A stretch of 59,202 nucleotides of DNA from Isotricha intestinalis. Taxonomy: Eukaryota; Ciliophora; Litostomatea; Vestibuliferida; Isotrichidae. Below, piece after piece: positions 1-9,344 of the stretch. The DNA is taken from positions 1 through 59,202 of the forward strand of contig JAJJLU010000381.1 in NCBI GenBank assembly GCA_023807065.1, read 5' to 3'. A program made the position numbers and the translations under genes. Positions within the stretch are counted from its first letter, which is position 1. Each line of letters opens with the position of its first letter. The notes under the pieces are model-generated. The model ran no database searches and was not told the DNA's origin. It saw only the letters and a list, made by a program, of their open reading frames with translations.

Positions 1-35
1 CCCCAATCCCCAATCCCCAATCCCCAATCCCCAAT
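1..35. repeat. Telomere, five CCCCAAT units
   Basis: The first 35 bases are five perfect copies of the 7-mer CCCCAAT (G strand ATTGGGG), after which the sequence turns at once into AT-rich DNA. A C-strand-first G-rich repeat at the very start of a contig is what a left chromosome end looks like. The unit resembles the CCCCAA type of Tetrahymena and Paramecium with one added T. No subtelomeric repeat array follows; the first gene's stop codon is only about 210 bases inside. The number of units is limited by where the assembly begins. Confidence 0.9.
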
Positions 36-244
36 TTGATTATTTTTAATAATTTACATTATGAATATTTAAATGTATTTTGGTGTTTAAAAGAATTTTT
101 ATTATTAATTTATTATAAGAATAAAAATAAAAAAAAATGAATTTATATTTTCTAAAAAAATAAAAATTAGTTTAATTTTTTCCCTAATAAAAATAAAATT
201 ATTAAAATAAAATAAAAATTCAAACAAATACTCAAAGAAAATTA
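36..244. other. Subtelomeric spacer, AT-rich
   Basis: This is a short AT-rich spacer between the telomere and the end of the first gene. It holds poly-A and poly-T tracts but no open frame, repeat array or structured element that I can see. It must contain the 3' UTR of the minus-strand surface-protein gene. Confidence 0.6.
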
Positions 245-3200
245 TTAATTAGGAAGTATCATCTCATTTCCTTCGGTAATATTAATATCATCCTTTTTTT
301 TAGTTTTATAAGCAACTCCACCTCCTATAATAACAGCAGCCACAATAACAATAACAAAAATAATAATTAATGTAGAAATAGCATTAGAAATATCTGAATC
401 AGAAAATTTAAGAGTAATTTTTCCTTTCCCTTTGCTTTTTAATTCGAAAAAATCAATTTGACTATCATTAAGTTTTATTTTTTTATCATTAATTATTTCA
501 CCTATATATAAAGAATTAATATCAGATTTTCCATAAATTTTTTTTTCTATATCATCTCCTTCAAAAGTTAATTCTGCTCCTGATTGAACTGAATAATATA
601 ATCCAATTAAATATTGTATTTCCTCTTTTTCAAAAATAAATTCTATATTTTTTTTATATGGTCTTCCCTCAAACAATGTATAATTTCCTTTTATTTCTGT
701 AAATGCAATTTGAGGATTATTTTCATATAATTTAAATAATATTTCATTGGAAGTATAATTAGATAATAATAAATATTTTTGTTTTATTCTATTAAATAAT
801 TGGATTTTACCTTCATTAATTATATTTCCATTTTCTGTATAATATCCATTATCTGAAACTCCAATAACATAATCTTTAATTGATGTATTTATTGAAGGTT
901 TACTTACTTTAATATATAAAGGAATTCCTTCATAATAATTTAATTTTAATATTTTTTGTTCAGGAATTTTTATTAATGTTGGAAGTTCAATATAGGCAAA
1001 AGCTATTTCTGCTGGATTTCCATAGTCGAAAAATCCTGCTATCGTAAATTTTAATGATGATATTTGAGGTGGTTTAAAATAATAATAATTATATTCATAA
1101 TTGTTTATTATTGTTGAATTATCTTTATAAATTGTTAAGGTAGGATTGATAGATGTTGTCATTTTATATAAGGAATATATATTCTCTTTTGTTTTTAACA
1201 CAAAGCCAAATTCACCGTATTCTAAAAATTTTGTTAAATTGTTTTGATTTAAGTTAAATGAAAAGGAAAATGATGTTAAAAAAAATTTACTGTGGAAATT
1301 AGAATTAATTGTTTCTTGTTCAATATTTTCAGTTAATAAAATTGTCATATTCTTTGATGCATTTTCTCCATTAAATTCATTTAATCCTTTACTTTTAACA
1401 ATTAAATATTTTATATTTGAAGCACCACTAATTTCAAATTTACAATATTTAGTTTCACAAAAATCAGAATTAAAATTATTTTCATTTAAATTATAAGTGT
1501 TTTGAAGAGTTTGTGTATAACCTCCATTTTGAGTATTAGTTTCAATTCTATAATTCTTATTCCCTAAATTAAATTGAAAAACAACATAACTATAAGTTTG
1601 GAATTGATTAAATATAATAGGTTTATCTTCATTAATAATAATATTACTTTCTCTAATTGAAATATAATCGTTATAAATACATGAACTTGTTGTTGAATAA
1701 GGACATGTTATTATAATAGATATTCTAGAAATAGCATTTTTATTTAAAGAGGTGTATGTCAAAGAAGATGCTAAATTTCCTTCTGCTTTAACTTCTTCAT
1801 ATTTTTGTGTTTTTGGATTGTATTTTATCGGACCTTCTATTATTATATATTTAAAACTACTTATTGGATTATTTAAAGTTATATAGAAAGTTTTAGTCTT
1901 TATATTTTCCACTATGTAATTAAAGGAATATTCTAAAGTTTTTCCCTCAAAATTAAAATTTGTAAAACCAAATTGTTGTATATCACTAAAAGGAATATCT
2001 TTGTTTGTACTCATTGAAATTCTATTATTAAAAATAACTGTTAAATATCTCGAAGAATAATAAGAATTAATATAATAATTTCTACAACTAATAAAATTAT
2101 TTAATTTATTATTATTGAATAAAGTTCCATTTGCACAAATAGCATTTTGACTAAATCTAATTAATAAATTATCATTAATAGTTTCAAAATGAATTCTATA
2201 TATTTGAGGATAATTTTCATTTGGTGTTTCTTCAAAATAATATGTAGTAGGATAATTTATTTCTTTTGTGGGAGGAATTGGAATTGCTCCTATATTTCCT
2301 TTAGTAACAGTAGAAGCAGTTAAATTATTTAAATTATACGTTTCTTTTATTTTGAATAATATATCTGATTTAGTATTGTCTGGAATAAAATAGAAAATAT
2401 AATAATTTTTATCATCCAATTTTTTTGTGTTATTAAATATCATACTTTGAACATTTGAAGAAAATATGTTTAAATTTAAATTAGATGGATCAATATATAA
2501 TACTATTCCTCCTTCTTTTTTTTTCTTATATTCTGAAATATAATTTGAATCTGTTAATTGAAAAATTTTATCATAATTTTGAAAGAAGAAAAATTGTTTA
2601 TAATAATCTTTATTTAAGATTAAAGTAGTTGAATCGACTTCATAAATAACAAAGTAAATTGTTCCAACACTAGATTGAGTAGATAAATCAGTATTTCTAA
2701 TATTTAATTCATCAATAGAAGCTTGTAAATTTGAAATTCCCAAATTCAATGTACAAGATTTTTCATTACATTTTTGATTTCCAAATTTATATGTAAAACT
2801 TTCAATGTTAGAATATATCCTTAATTGAGGATAATTTTGATTTTTTACTAATTCAAAATATAAATTATGAAAACCATTAGAAATTGAATATTCATATATT
2901 TTTCCATAATTAATTTTTATTTTTGGATTTTCAGGAATAAATGAAATATATTTTTTAATTGATGCTTGTAAATTATAATTTAATGGATATGACACAACAA
3001 AGAAATTGCCTAATTTATAATAAACTGTATTTTTATCATCATAAATCACTTTTGTCATCCAATTTTTTTTATTTATTGCATCATTTTCATTTGAAAATTG
3101 ATAAATTGTTGGAAGTGCTGAATTTGAATTTTCTGTATTATCAAATATGTCTATTCTTATTTTTGATTCTGATTCTGTAAATTTTATTATTGTGTCTCCT

Positions 3201-3304
3201 TCTGAATTTAATTCTATATACTTATTCAAATTCATCTCTTTTATTTCTGTTGATGATAAAATTAAATATATTATAGATGTTAAAATTAATGTAAACATTT
3301 TCAT
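245..3304 (-). CDS. Large type I membrane surface protein, telomere-adjacent
   Basis: The 1019-residue product starts with a signal peptide (about residues 1-20) and ends with one membrane helix (about 980-1003, rich in I/V/A with a GGG turn) followed by a short Lys-rich cytoplasmic tail. The roughly 950-residue ectodomain is rich in Asn, Tyr, Ser and Thr, with many N-glycosylation sequons and a few Cys pairs. Two segments look like copies of one module: each has NYPQ followed by a hydrophobic strand pattern and a Cys pair (around residues 155-190 and 365-410). I recognise no named domain. Its position as the first gene beside the telomere, pointing away from the chromosome interior, recalls subtelomeric surface-antigen genes, but one copy does not show a variable family. 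The minus-strand start is the Met of the signal peptide. Confidence 0.75.
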   Translation of the reverse strand: MKMFTLILTSIIYLILSSTEIKEMNLNKYIELNSEGDTIIKFTESESKIRIDIFDNTENSNSALPTIYQFSNENDAINKKNWMTKVIYDDKNTVYYKLGNFFVVSYPLNYNLQASIKKYISFIPENPKIKINYGKIYEYSISNGFHNLYFELVKNQNYPQLRIYSNIESFTYKFGNQKCNEKSCTLNLGISNLQASIDELNIRNTDLSTQSSVGTIYFVIYEVDSTTLILNKDYYKQFFFFQNYDKIFQLTDSNYISEYKKKKEGGIVLYIDPSNLNLNIFSSNVQSMIFNNTKKLDDKNYYIFYFIPDNTKSDILFKIKETYNLNNLTASTVTKGNIGAIPIPPTKEINYPTTYYFEETPNENYPQIYRIHFETINDNLLIRFSQNAICANGTLFNNNKLNNFISCRNYYINSYYSSRYLTVIFNNRISMSTNKDIPFSDIQQFGFTNFNFEGKTLEYSFNYIVENIKTKTFYITLNNPISSFKYIIIEGPIKYNPKTQKYEEVKAEGNLASSLTYTSLNKNAISRISIIITCPYSTTSSCIYNDYISIRESNIIINEDKPIIFNQFQTYSYVVFQFNLGNKNYRIETNTQNGGYTQTLQNTYNLNENNFNSDFCETKYCKFEISGASNIKYLIVKSKGLNEFNGENASKNMTILLTENIEQETINSNFHSKFFLTSFSFSFNLNQNNLTKFLEYGEFGFVLKTKENIYSLYKMTTSINPTLTIYKDNSTIINNYEYNYYYFKPPQISSLKFTIAGFFDYGNPAEIAFAYIELPTLIKIPEQKILKLNYYEGIPLYIKVSKPSINTSIKDYVIGVSDNGYYTENGNIINEGKIQLFNRIKQKYLLLSNYTSNEILFKLYENNPQIAFTEIKGNYTLFEGRPYKKNIEFIFEKEEIQYLIGLYYSVQSGAELTFEGDDIEKKIYGKSDINSLYIGEIINDKKIKLNDSQIDFFELKSKGKGKITLKFSDSDISNAISTLIIIFVIVIVAAVIIGGGVAYKTKKKDDINITEGNEMILPN

Positions 3305-3588
3305 TAGTTATATATATTTTAAGATATTTTTTTTTGAAAAAAAGTTATTTAAATATATACTAAAATAATAATGATTGAATTAATATATATTTTTTTATTA
3401 ATTTGAAAATTCAATTTATTTAAATTCATTTTCATCATTATTGTTTATTTGAGCTTATTTTTAACAAATAATTTTTTAAGGAATACGGTATAATGAAAAT
3501 CAATATTTTTTTTTTGTGAAAAAAAAAATAAAACAGAGAATTAATTGAAGAATAAAATAATAAATATATAAAATCTAAAAATAATTAT

Positions 3589-4812
3589 TTATTCAAAAGT
3601 TATCATATTATATTTAATCATATCTTTCTTCATACTAAATTTACAAAGAGGACATTGAAAAGAATTTTGAATCCATTGTTTAATGCAATTTTCATGAAAA
3701 ATATGTTTTCTACAAGAAAATAATTTAACTAATTCATTTTTTTTAAAATTACAAAAGCAAATAACACAATTTTTTTCTTTAACAACATCTCTTAAATTTC
3801 CTTTTCCAATATCAGAAAAATTAATTAAATCCATCAGATCAAAAATTCTATATTTTTTATCATCAGAAATAGGAAAAGCATCATCAATAATAATATTTTT
3901 TTGATGTTCTTCAACTTCAATCATTAATTCTTTTAATTTTTTAGTTCCTTTTCTCATAATTTCACTCATTTTTTCATAAAAATTAATTCCTTTATTAAAA
4001 GAAACAATAGGCATTAATTCATTAAATTTAAATTGACCTTGATTAGTAATTTCTCTATTCATTTCAGTTGTTAATGAAATATATAATGCAGGATACTCAG
4101 TTAATTTCTTTATTATTGATATTATATTTTGAGATGAAAAACGTAATATTCTAGTTATATTATCTTTTAATTCTCTTACTATATTATTTGTATAATTTAA
4201 TTGTTTGGCTAAATTGCGTAATGTTGTATTAAAAGTTTCTGTATTTTTTTTATATTGCTCTATTTTATTTTTATATTCATTATATAAGGATTTCACATTT
4301 TGAAGTTCTTGATGAGAAAATACTTTAATGTGTAAATTTATTATTTTACTTGTTTCTTTTGATGTATCATTGGTTTGGTTATTTATATTACTATTATTAT
4401 TATTTGTTGAAGATGTTGTTTTTTTATTACTAAATTTACTTAATGTTTTTCTTCTATTATTATTATTATTATTATTTGATGAAGTTGTATTATTTATATG
4501 AGGATTTGAATTTGATGATATTCTAAACCTTTGAGATGTTCTATTTGAATTTATATTATTTGAATTATATATATTTGATTGAGTTCTAATTGGATTTTCT
4601 CTTCTTGTAGAATTTCTATTTATTGATGGAAGATTTGAACTTCTTGTTATGTTTACATTTGTTGAGTTTGTTATTGTGTTTCTGGCTGATATTCTTTTTC
4701 GAACTATACTAGCATTTGATGACTATTTATTTATTATATTAATTTTTATTACTATTATTCCTGGGTTAGGGTTCACTCGAAATCGAGTTCTTGTTCTTGT
4801 GTTATTTATCAT
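3589..4812 (-). CDS. RING-H2 finger protein, probable E3 ubiquitin ligase (2 exons)
   Basis: The first exon encodes 20 residues starting at 4812. A 30-nt intron (4723-4752) follows, then a second exon running to the TAA at 3589, for 397 residues in all. The N-terminal half is low-complexity, rich in Asn, Ser, Thr and Arg with poly-Asn runs. A helical, probably coiled-coil middle follows. The C terminus has a RING-H2 finger: CVIC, then SCRKHIFHENC, then CPLC, which gives the C3H2C3 ligand set. RING-H2 proteins recruit E2 enzymes for ubiquitin transfer, so an E3 role is expected. The substrate is unknown. Reading only the uninterrupted part would lose the N terminus; the frame stays open through the poly-Asn region up to the intron. 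Confidence 0.82.
4723..4752 (-). other. Intron, 30 nt (RING gene)
   Basis: On the minus strand it starts GTAATA and ends AAATAG. It carries an in-frame stop, and removing it joins the ATG exon to the long open frame in phase 0. Confidence 0.85.
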
Positions 4813-5251
4813 TTTTAATCAATTATAATAATCTTAATAAAATAAATAAATAAAAATCAAATCAAATATAAAACAATTGAAAAATCCATTTACAAATATA
4901 AAATAATAATTTTTTAAAACATCTAAAAGATTTTAAGTAAATCATTAAACAAAAAATCATGTAAGTTCTTACTGAAGAATAGTTTATTTTTAATGAATGA
5001 AATATCTATTATCCTTTAAAGAAAGAAATGATAAGGAATAAATATAGAATATGTTTTGATTAATATAATATAATTATTTATATTTTTGTTTTCTTTTTTA
5101 ATTTTTTCATTAATTATTTAATATTTGATATTTTTTGTAAATAAAATTGTTGTAAATAAATTACCACAAACCCAATGGTAAAAAAGAATAACATCTTAAT
5201 AAATTTCGTATATAAACCATAATTCTAAATAAAAAAAATATAAAAATTAAA
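4813..5251. other. Divergent intergenic region, AT-rich
   Basis: This 439-base gap lies between two genes that diverge (RING leftward, RibD-like rightward), so it should hold both promoters. I see only homopolymer-rich AT sequence and one slightly GC-richer stretch near 5160-5220. There is no clear RNA gene or repeat. Confidence 0.5.
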
Positions 5252-6670
5252 ATGGATTCAGAAAAAAAGCAAAGGCCAAAAATTCATTGTTTCATGTTAG
5301 TATCTTTAGATGGAAAAGCAACAGGAAAATTTCTTTTTTCAAAAACATGTTCTCCGTTTATAGATGCCTTTATGAAACTAGATACAACATTAAATGCTGA
5401 TGGGTTTATATGTGGTAAGAAAACATTAGAAGAAGGATATACAAAAGATGAAAAAATTGATTTATCACCTTTTCAAAATTCTCAAATTTCAAAAAGTGAA
5501 GATTTCATAGTTAAACAAGATTCTTCTTGGAAAAAATATTATGCAATTGCTTTTGATAGAAAAGGTAATTTACAATGGAGTGAAAATCACTTAAAGGGAA
5601 ATGCAAATAAGAAAATATTAGAAGTTTTAACAGAGAATGTATCAGATGATTATTTAGCATATTTAAAATATATGAAAATTCCTTATATAATATGTGGGAA
5701 AGAAGAAATTGATGTTGAATTAGCATTAAAAAAATTATATGAATTGTTTGATATAAAGTTAATTATGCTTGAAGGTGGAAGTATAATAAATGGTATTTTT
5801 GCTAAATTAGATTTGATTGATGAAATTACTTTAATAACTGCTCCAATTACTGGAGAAACTGATGATAAATCATTATTTTATGAAAGTATATTAAAAAATT
5901 TCGATTTGGAATCTTATTCTGTAATGAAAGAAGGAGGTTTATTAACTCATTATATTAGAAAAGATAAAATTGAAGAAAGACCATATATTGTTTGTCATAT
6001 GTTAACATCAATTGATGGAAAAGTAACTGGAAAATTTTTAGAAAATGAACGAACTCTAAAATATAATAATTATTATTATAAAATTAATGATGATTATCAT
6101 GCTAATGGATTTATTTGTGGTAAAAATACAATGATAGAAGGATTTACAGATCAAAAACCACTTGATTTAAGTGAATTTAAAGATAAAAAAGTGAATAGAG
6201 AAGATTATATAGGAAATAAAGAAATTAAAAAATATGCTATTTGTTTTGATAGGAAAGGAACAGTTCCTTGGAAAGATGGGATTACAAAAGATGATCTTTC
6301 TAGTTATGATGGTTTTCATATTATTGAAGTTTTAAGTGAAGAAACTAAAGATGATTATTTAGCTTATTTACAAAGTATTGGTGTTTCTTATATTTTTGCT
6401 GGGAAAAATGATATTTGTGTTAAAGAAGCTTTGAAAAAATTATATAAATTATTTGGGATTAAATTTCTCTTACTCGAAGGAGGAAGTGAAATTAATGGAA
6501 GTTTTATGAAAGAAAAACTAGTTGATGAAATTAGTTTAGTATGCTGTCCTATTGTTGCTGAAAGTGGAGATAAACCCTTGTTTTATCAAAGCGAAATGGA
6601 ACAATTTAAAATTATTTCTTGTGAACATATTATGGATGGGGCTTTATGGATTAAATATAAACATATTTAA
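5252..6670 (+). CDS. Tandem RibD C-terminal (DHFR-like reductase) domain protein
   Basis: The 472-residue protein is two copies of the same domain head to tail, about residues 8-232 and 243-472. Each copy begins with the nucleotide-binding-type motif SLDGKATGKF or SIDGKVTGKF, has a conserved GFICGKxT segment, and ends with LEGGSxINGxF followed by an L(I/V)DEI strand. This is the hallmark of the RibD_C family, the NADPH-dependent reductase domain related to dihydrofolate reductase. Free-standing members of about 230 residues are common in bacteria. A double-length fusion in an AT-rich eukaryote suggests transfer from bacteria followed by internal duplication, and the codons now match its neighbours. 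The substrate is not known; pyrimidine reduction in riboflavin synthesis is only one family function and there is no deaminase domain here. Confidence 0.85.
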   Translation: MDSEKKQRPKIHCFMLVSLDGKATGKFLFSKTCSPFIDAFMKLDTTLNADGFICGKKTLEEGYTKDEKIDLSPFQNSQISKSEDFIVKQDSSWKKYYAIAFDRKGNLQWSENHLKGNANKKILEVLTENVSDDYLAYLKYMKIPYIICGKEEIDVELALKKLYELFDIKLIMLEGGSIINGIFAKLDLIDEITLITAPITGETDDKSLFYESILKNFDLESYSVMKEGGLLTHYIRKDKIEERPYIVCHMLTSIDGKVTGKFLENERTLKYNNYYYKINDDYHANGFICGKNTMIEGFTDQKPLDLSEFKDKKVNREDYIGNKEIKKYAICFDRKGTVPWKDGITKDDLSSYDGFHIIEVLSEETKDDYLAYLQSIGVSYIFAGKNDICVKEALKKLYKLFGIKFLLLEGGSEINGSFMKEKLVDEISLVCCPIVAESGDKPLFYQSEMEQFKIISCEHIMDGALWIKYKHI

Positions 6671-6909
6671 ATAAATTTTTAAAATATATTAAAAATTAAT
6701 GTTAAAAAAAAATAAATTGTATTATTTTAATTAATTCATTATCTCAAACATTTCTTTTTATTAATCAACTTAAAATTGATTTTTTGCTTTTTTGTTTAAA
6801 TTTATATATATAATATATAGATTTTAATATTAATTTATTAGTATTTTTTTTTATTTATTGTAAATAATATATATAGTAAAAAGAAAGTTAAGAAGATTAT
6901 TCTTTTATT

Positions 6910-7971
6910 TTATTCATTATTTTCTATAATAGAACTTATTTCTTTTTGATTTATTAATTCTTCATAATTTGATAAATTAAATTTTATTTTCTTTTTCTCA
7001 GAAGGAGTAAATAATATTTTTTTTTGAATTTCATCATTTTCAACATTTAAATTAATTAAACCTTTTTGTTCCGATAAATTTTTAATATCATCTTTTTTAA
7101 AATTAACAAAATTATAATAAACATTAGGTTCATAAGATTGATTTTTGTTTAAAAAATCATTATAATAATTTTCCATACAACAATTATAAAATTCTTTCAT
7201 TTTAATTAATAATTCATTATTATTAAATAAAACATTTTTATTTAATTCAAATTGAATTTCTTTAAAATTATGAATAATTTCATAATTTAAATTGTTTTTC
7301 TTTTTTTCATTTTCATATATAAATAACATTTCATTAAAAAATTGTATTTCAAGTAAAGTAATATTTTTCATATTTTCTAAAACTTTAATTATTTCTTTTT
7401 TCATATCTTCAATTTCGACTAAACTATATTTTAAGTCTGCAAGTTTAACAATAATATTTTGAAATTCCTTTTCATTTATATTATAATCACTTAAATTAAT
7501 TGTATTATGTTTTGAATGATTTTCATAGCATTTTTCACATAAATTATTTTTACAATTTAAACAATATTTATTATAAATTAAATTATGTTCTAAACAAATT
7601 GAGTCAAAATCATTTTTCTTTATTTGAATGTGATTTTTAATAGAATGATATTTTTTACATTCTTGACATATAAATTCATTACATTTCAGACAAAAAAATT
7701 TTTTTGTATCTAAAGGAAAATGACAGGTTTTGCATTCTTTTAAAACAGAGTTTTTAAAATTTGAATTTAAATAATCTTTTAAAGAAATATTTCCTTTGTG
7801 ATTATTTGAACAATTATATTCTATATAAATTGAATCTTTCTTAAATATTATATTTAATAAAAGTATTTTTCCACAAATTAAACATCTTTTTGTTTTATAT
7901 GAATTTTTATTATTATTTTCTTCTGGAAAAATAGAATATAATGTGTCATTCATTTGATTAATAAATTCCAT
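6910..7971 (-). CDS. B-box zinc-finger protein (TRIM-like, no RING)
   Basis: This 353-residue protein has a Cys/His-rich N-terminal half and a helical C-terminal half. The Cys pairs at about residues 33-36, 80-83 and 94-106 look like treble-clef zinc ribbons. The segment at about 126-156 reads CLEH, then CLNC, CEKC and HSKH, which matches a B-box. A long, probably coiled-coil region follows, with an acidic, Asn-rich tail. TRIM proteins pair B-box and coiled coil with a RING, but no RING is present. B-box/coiled-coil proteins usually act as scaffolds. It converges with the RibD-like gene and diverges from the kinase next door, only 89 bases away. Confidence 0.7.
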   Translation of the reverse strand: MEFINQMNDTLYSIFPEENNNKNSYKTKRCLICGKILLLNIIFKKDSIYIEYNCSNNHKGNISLKDYLNSNFKNSVLKECKTCHFPLDTKKFFCLKCNEFICQECKKYHSIKNHIQIKKNDFDSICLEHNLIYNKYCLNCKNNLCEKCYENHSKHNTINLSDYNINEKEFQNIIVKLADLKYSLVEIEDMKKEIIKVLENMKNITLLEIQFFNEMLFIYENEKKKNNLNYEIIHNFKEIQFELNKNVLFNNNELLIKMKEFYNCCMENYYNDFLNKNQSYEPNVYYNFVNFKKDDIKNLSEQKGLINLNVENDEIQKKILFTPSEKKKIKFNLSNYEELINQKEISSIIENNE

Positions 7972-8060
7972 TTAAAATTATATTAAATTATTCAAAAAAA
8001 GGTTATTATATCAAAACCAAAAATAAAATAAATATTTTTTAAAATTCACCTTTTTTAAAA

Positions 8061-9101
8061 ATGTCTGACAATAATATGAATGAAATCAAAAGATTATTTG
8101 AAAAAAAATATAATTGTATAATAAAAGAAAAAATAGCAGAAGGTGGTTATGGAAAAGTTTATTTAGGATATTTAAAAAATAAAATAAAAGTAGCAATTAA
8201 AATAATGATAGTAGAAAAAAATGATCAATATAAAAATAAAAAAACTATTGATGAATGTTATATGGCAAAATCATTTAAAGCTTTTCACATTATATATACT
8301 TTTTCAATTACACAAGATAATTTAAAAGATTATAATATTTACTCTATTAAAATGGAATACGCAGATTTTGGAAATTTAGGTTTTTTTTTAAATTATTTAT
8401 ATAATAAAAATTTACTAAGATTATCTGTTAATAATAAATATTTTTGGATATCACATCCTAATACTTTTTTAATTATTTTTTTTATTGAACAAATAATAAA
8501 AATATTTCAATTATTATTCATTTCTAATATTGTTCATTTTGATATTAAATTAGAAAATTTTTTATTATGTGATGATTTTTTTTTGAAATTATGTGATTTT
8601 TCATTGACAAAACAATTAAATAAAAAAAATTCAAAAATTAAATTTCATAGTTCAACATGGTGTTATCAAGCTCCGATTTTTTATAAAGAAGAAAAAATAA
8701 TTTCTTTCAATGATTCTTTCAAACTAGATTACTTTGGTTTTGGAATGATAATTTATTATATGGTTTTTAAAAAGCATTTATTTCCTAAAGAACATAAAAA
8801 AATAATTAATTATCAAATTTGTATTGAAGATATTGATAATGGAATAAATAAAATTGATGAAGCAGTTAAATATTATAATATTGAAAAAGATTTAAGCTTA
8901 ATTATGAAGAAATTAATTAAAAAAGAAACACATGATATTTCCAATATTAATGAATTTGTTGATAATGAATGGTTATTTAAAGAAAATAAATTTGTTCATA
9001 AGATTAAACTTTATAATCAGTTTTTAGAAAAAAAATTTTTAATTGAAATGTATAAATATGATAGAAAAATTATTCGAAAAAGAAAAAAATATGTTTTATA
9101 A
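8061..9101 (+). CDS. Divergent protein kinase, DFS in place of DFG
   Basis: A 346-residue, kinase-domain-only protein. Visible motifs are the glycine loop EGGYGKVYLG, the lysine in VAIK, the catalytic loop HFDIKLEN (Arg of HRD lost, the Asp, Lys and Asn kept) and DFS in place of DFG. The APE motif appears altered to QAPIFY. The residues that bind ATP and metal are present, so activity is possible. The catalytic-loop and activation-segment changes make this a divergent kinase that I cannot place in a subfamily. A long insert lies before the catalytic loop. The C terminus is very basic. Confidence 0.8.
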   Translation: MSDNNMNEIKRLFEKKYNCIIKEKIAEGGYGKVYLGYLKNKIKVAIKIMIVEKNDQYKNKKTIDECYMAKSFKAFHIIYTFSITQDNLKDYNIYSIKMEYADFGNLGFFLNYLYNKNLLRLSVNNKYFWISHPNTFLIIFFIEQIIKIFQLLFISNIVHFDIKLENFLLCDDFFLKLCDFSLTKQLNKKNSKIKFHSSTWCYQAPIFYKEEKIISFNDSFKLDYFGFGMIIYYMVFKKHLFPKEHKKIINYQICIEDIDNGINKIDEAVKYYNIEKDLSLIMKKLIKKETHDISNINEFVDNEWLFKENKFVHKIKLYNQFLEKKFLIEMYKYDRKIIRKRKKYVL

Positions 9102-9102
9102 A

Positions 9103-9258
9103 TTAAATGATCTTGGATCCTTCCTTTTCCAAACTTTTAGGATGAGAAAACTTTCCTATATTCTCGACTTCTTTACCACATATATTTCTTTCACCGCAAA
9201 AATTCTTCGTTTTTGTTATGTCAGGCACCAAAAACAAAAAATTAAAAATATCAATCAT
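9103..9258 (-). other. GC-raised island with a possible 51-residue minus-strand ORF
   Basis: This stretch is clearly richer in G and C than surrounding spacer, and it is open on both strands. The minus-strand frame from an ATG at 9258 encodes 51 residues: a hydrophobic start (FNFLFLVP) followed by a polar Cys-containing segment (NFCGERNICG) ending KII. It could be a small secreted protein, a gene fragment or a structured non-coding RNA. I see no tRNA, 5S, U1, U2 or U6 match and no box C/D pair. It overlaps the presumed 3' UTR of the kinase. Confidence 0.3.
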
Positions 9259-9344
9259 TGTAAAATAAATTATATATGTGATTTTAAAATATATAAAAAA
9301 TCATTTTCATTAAAATATAATATATAAAAATTATTTAAAAAAAA

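Noticed and set aside
2959..3368. Plus-strand open frames over the start of the surface-protein gene
   Set aside because: They are antisense shadows, hydrophobic low-complexity translations of AT-rich sequence without independent signals.
9103..9258. tRNA, 5S or spliceosomal RNA gene in the GC island
   Set aside because: No cloverleaf, 5S boxes or U-RNA signature could be aligned by eye on either strand.
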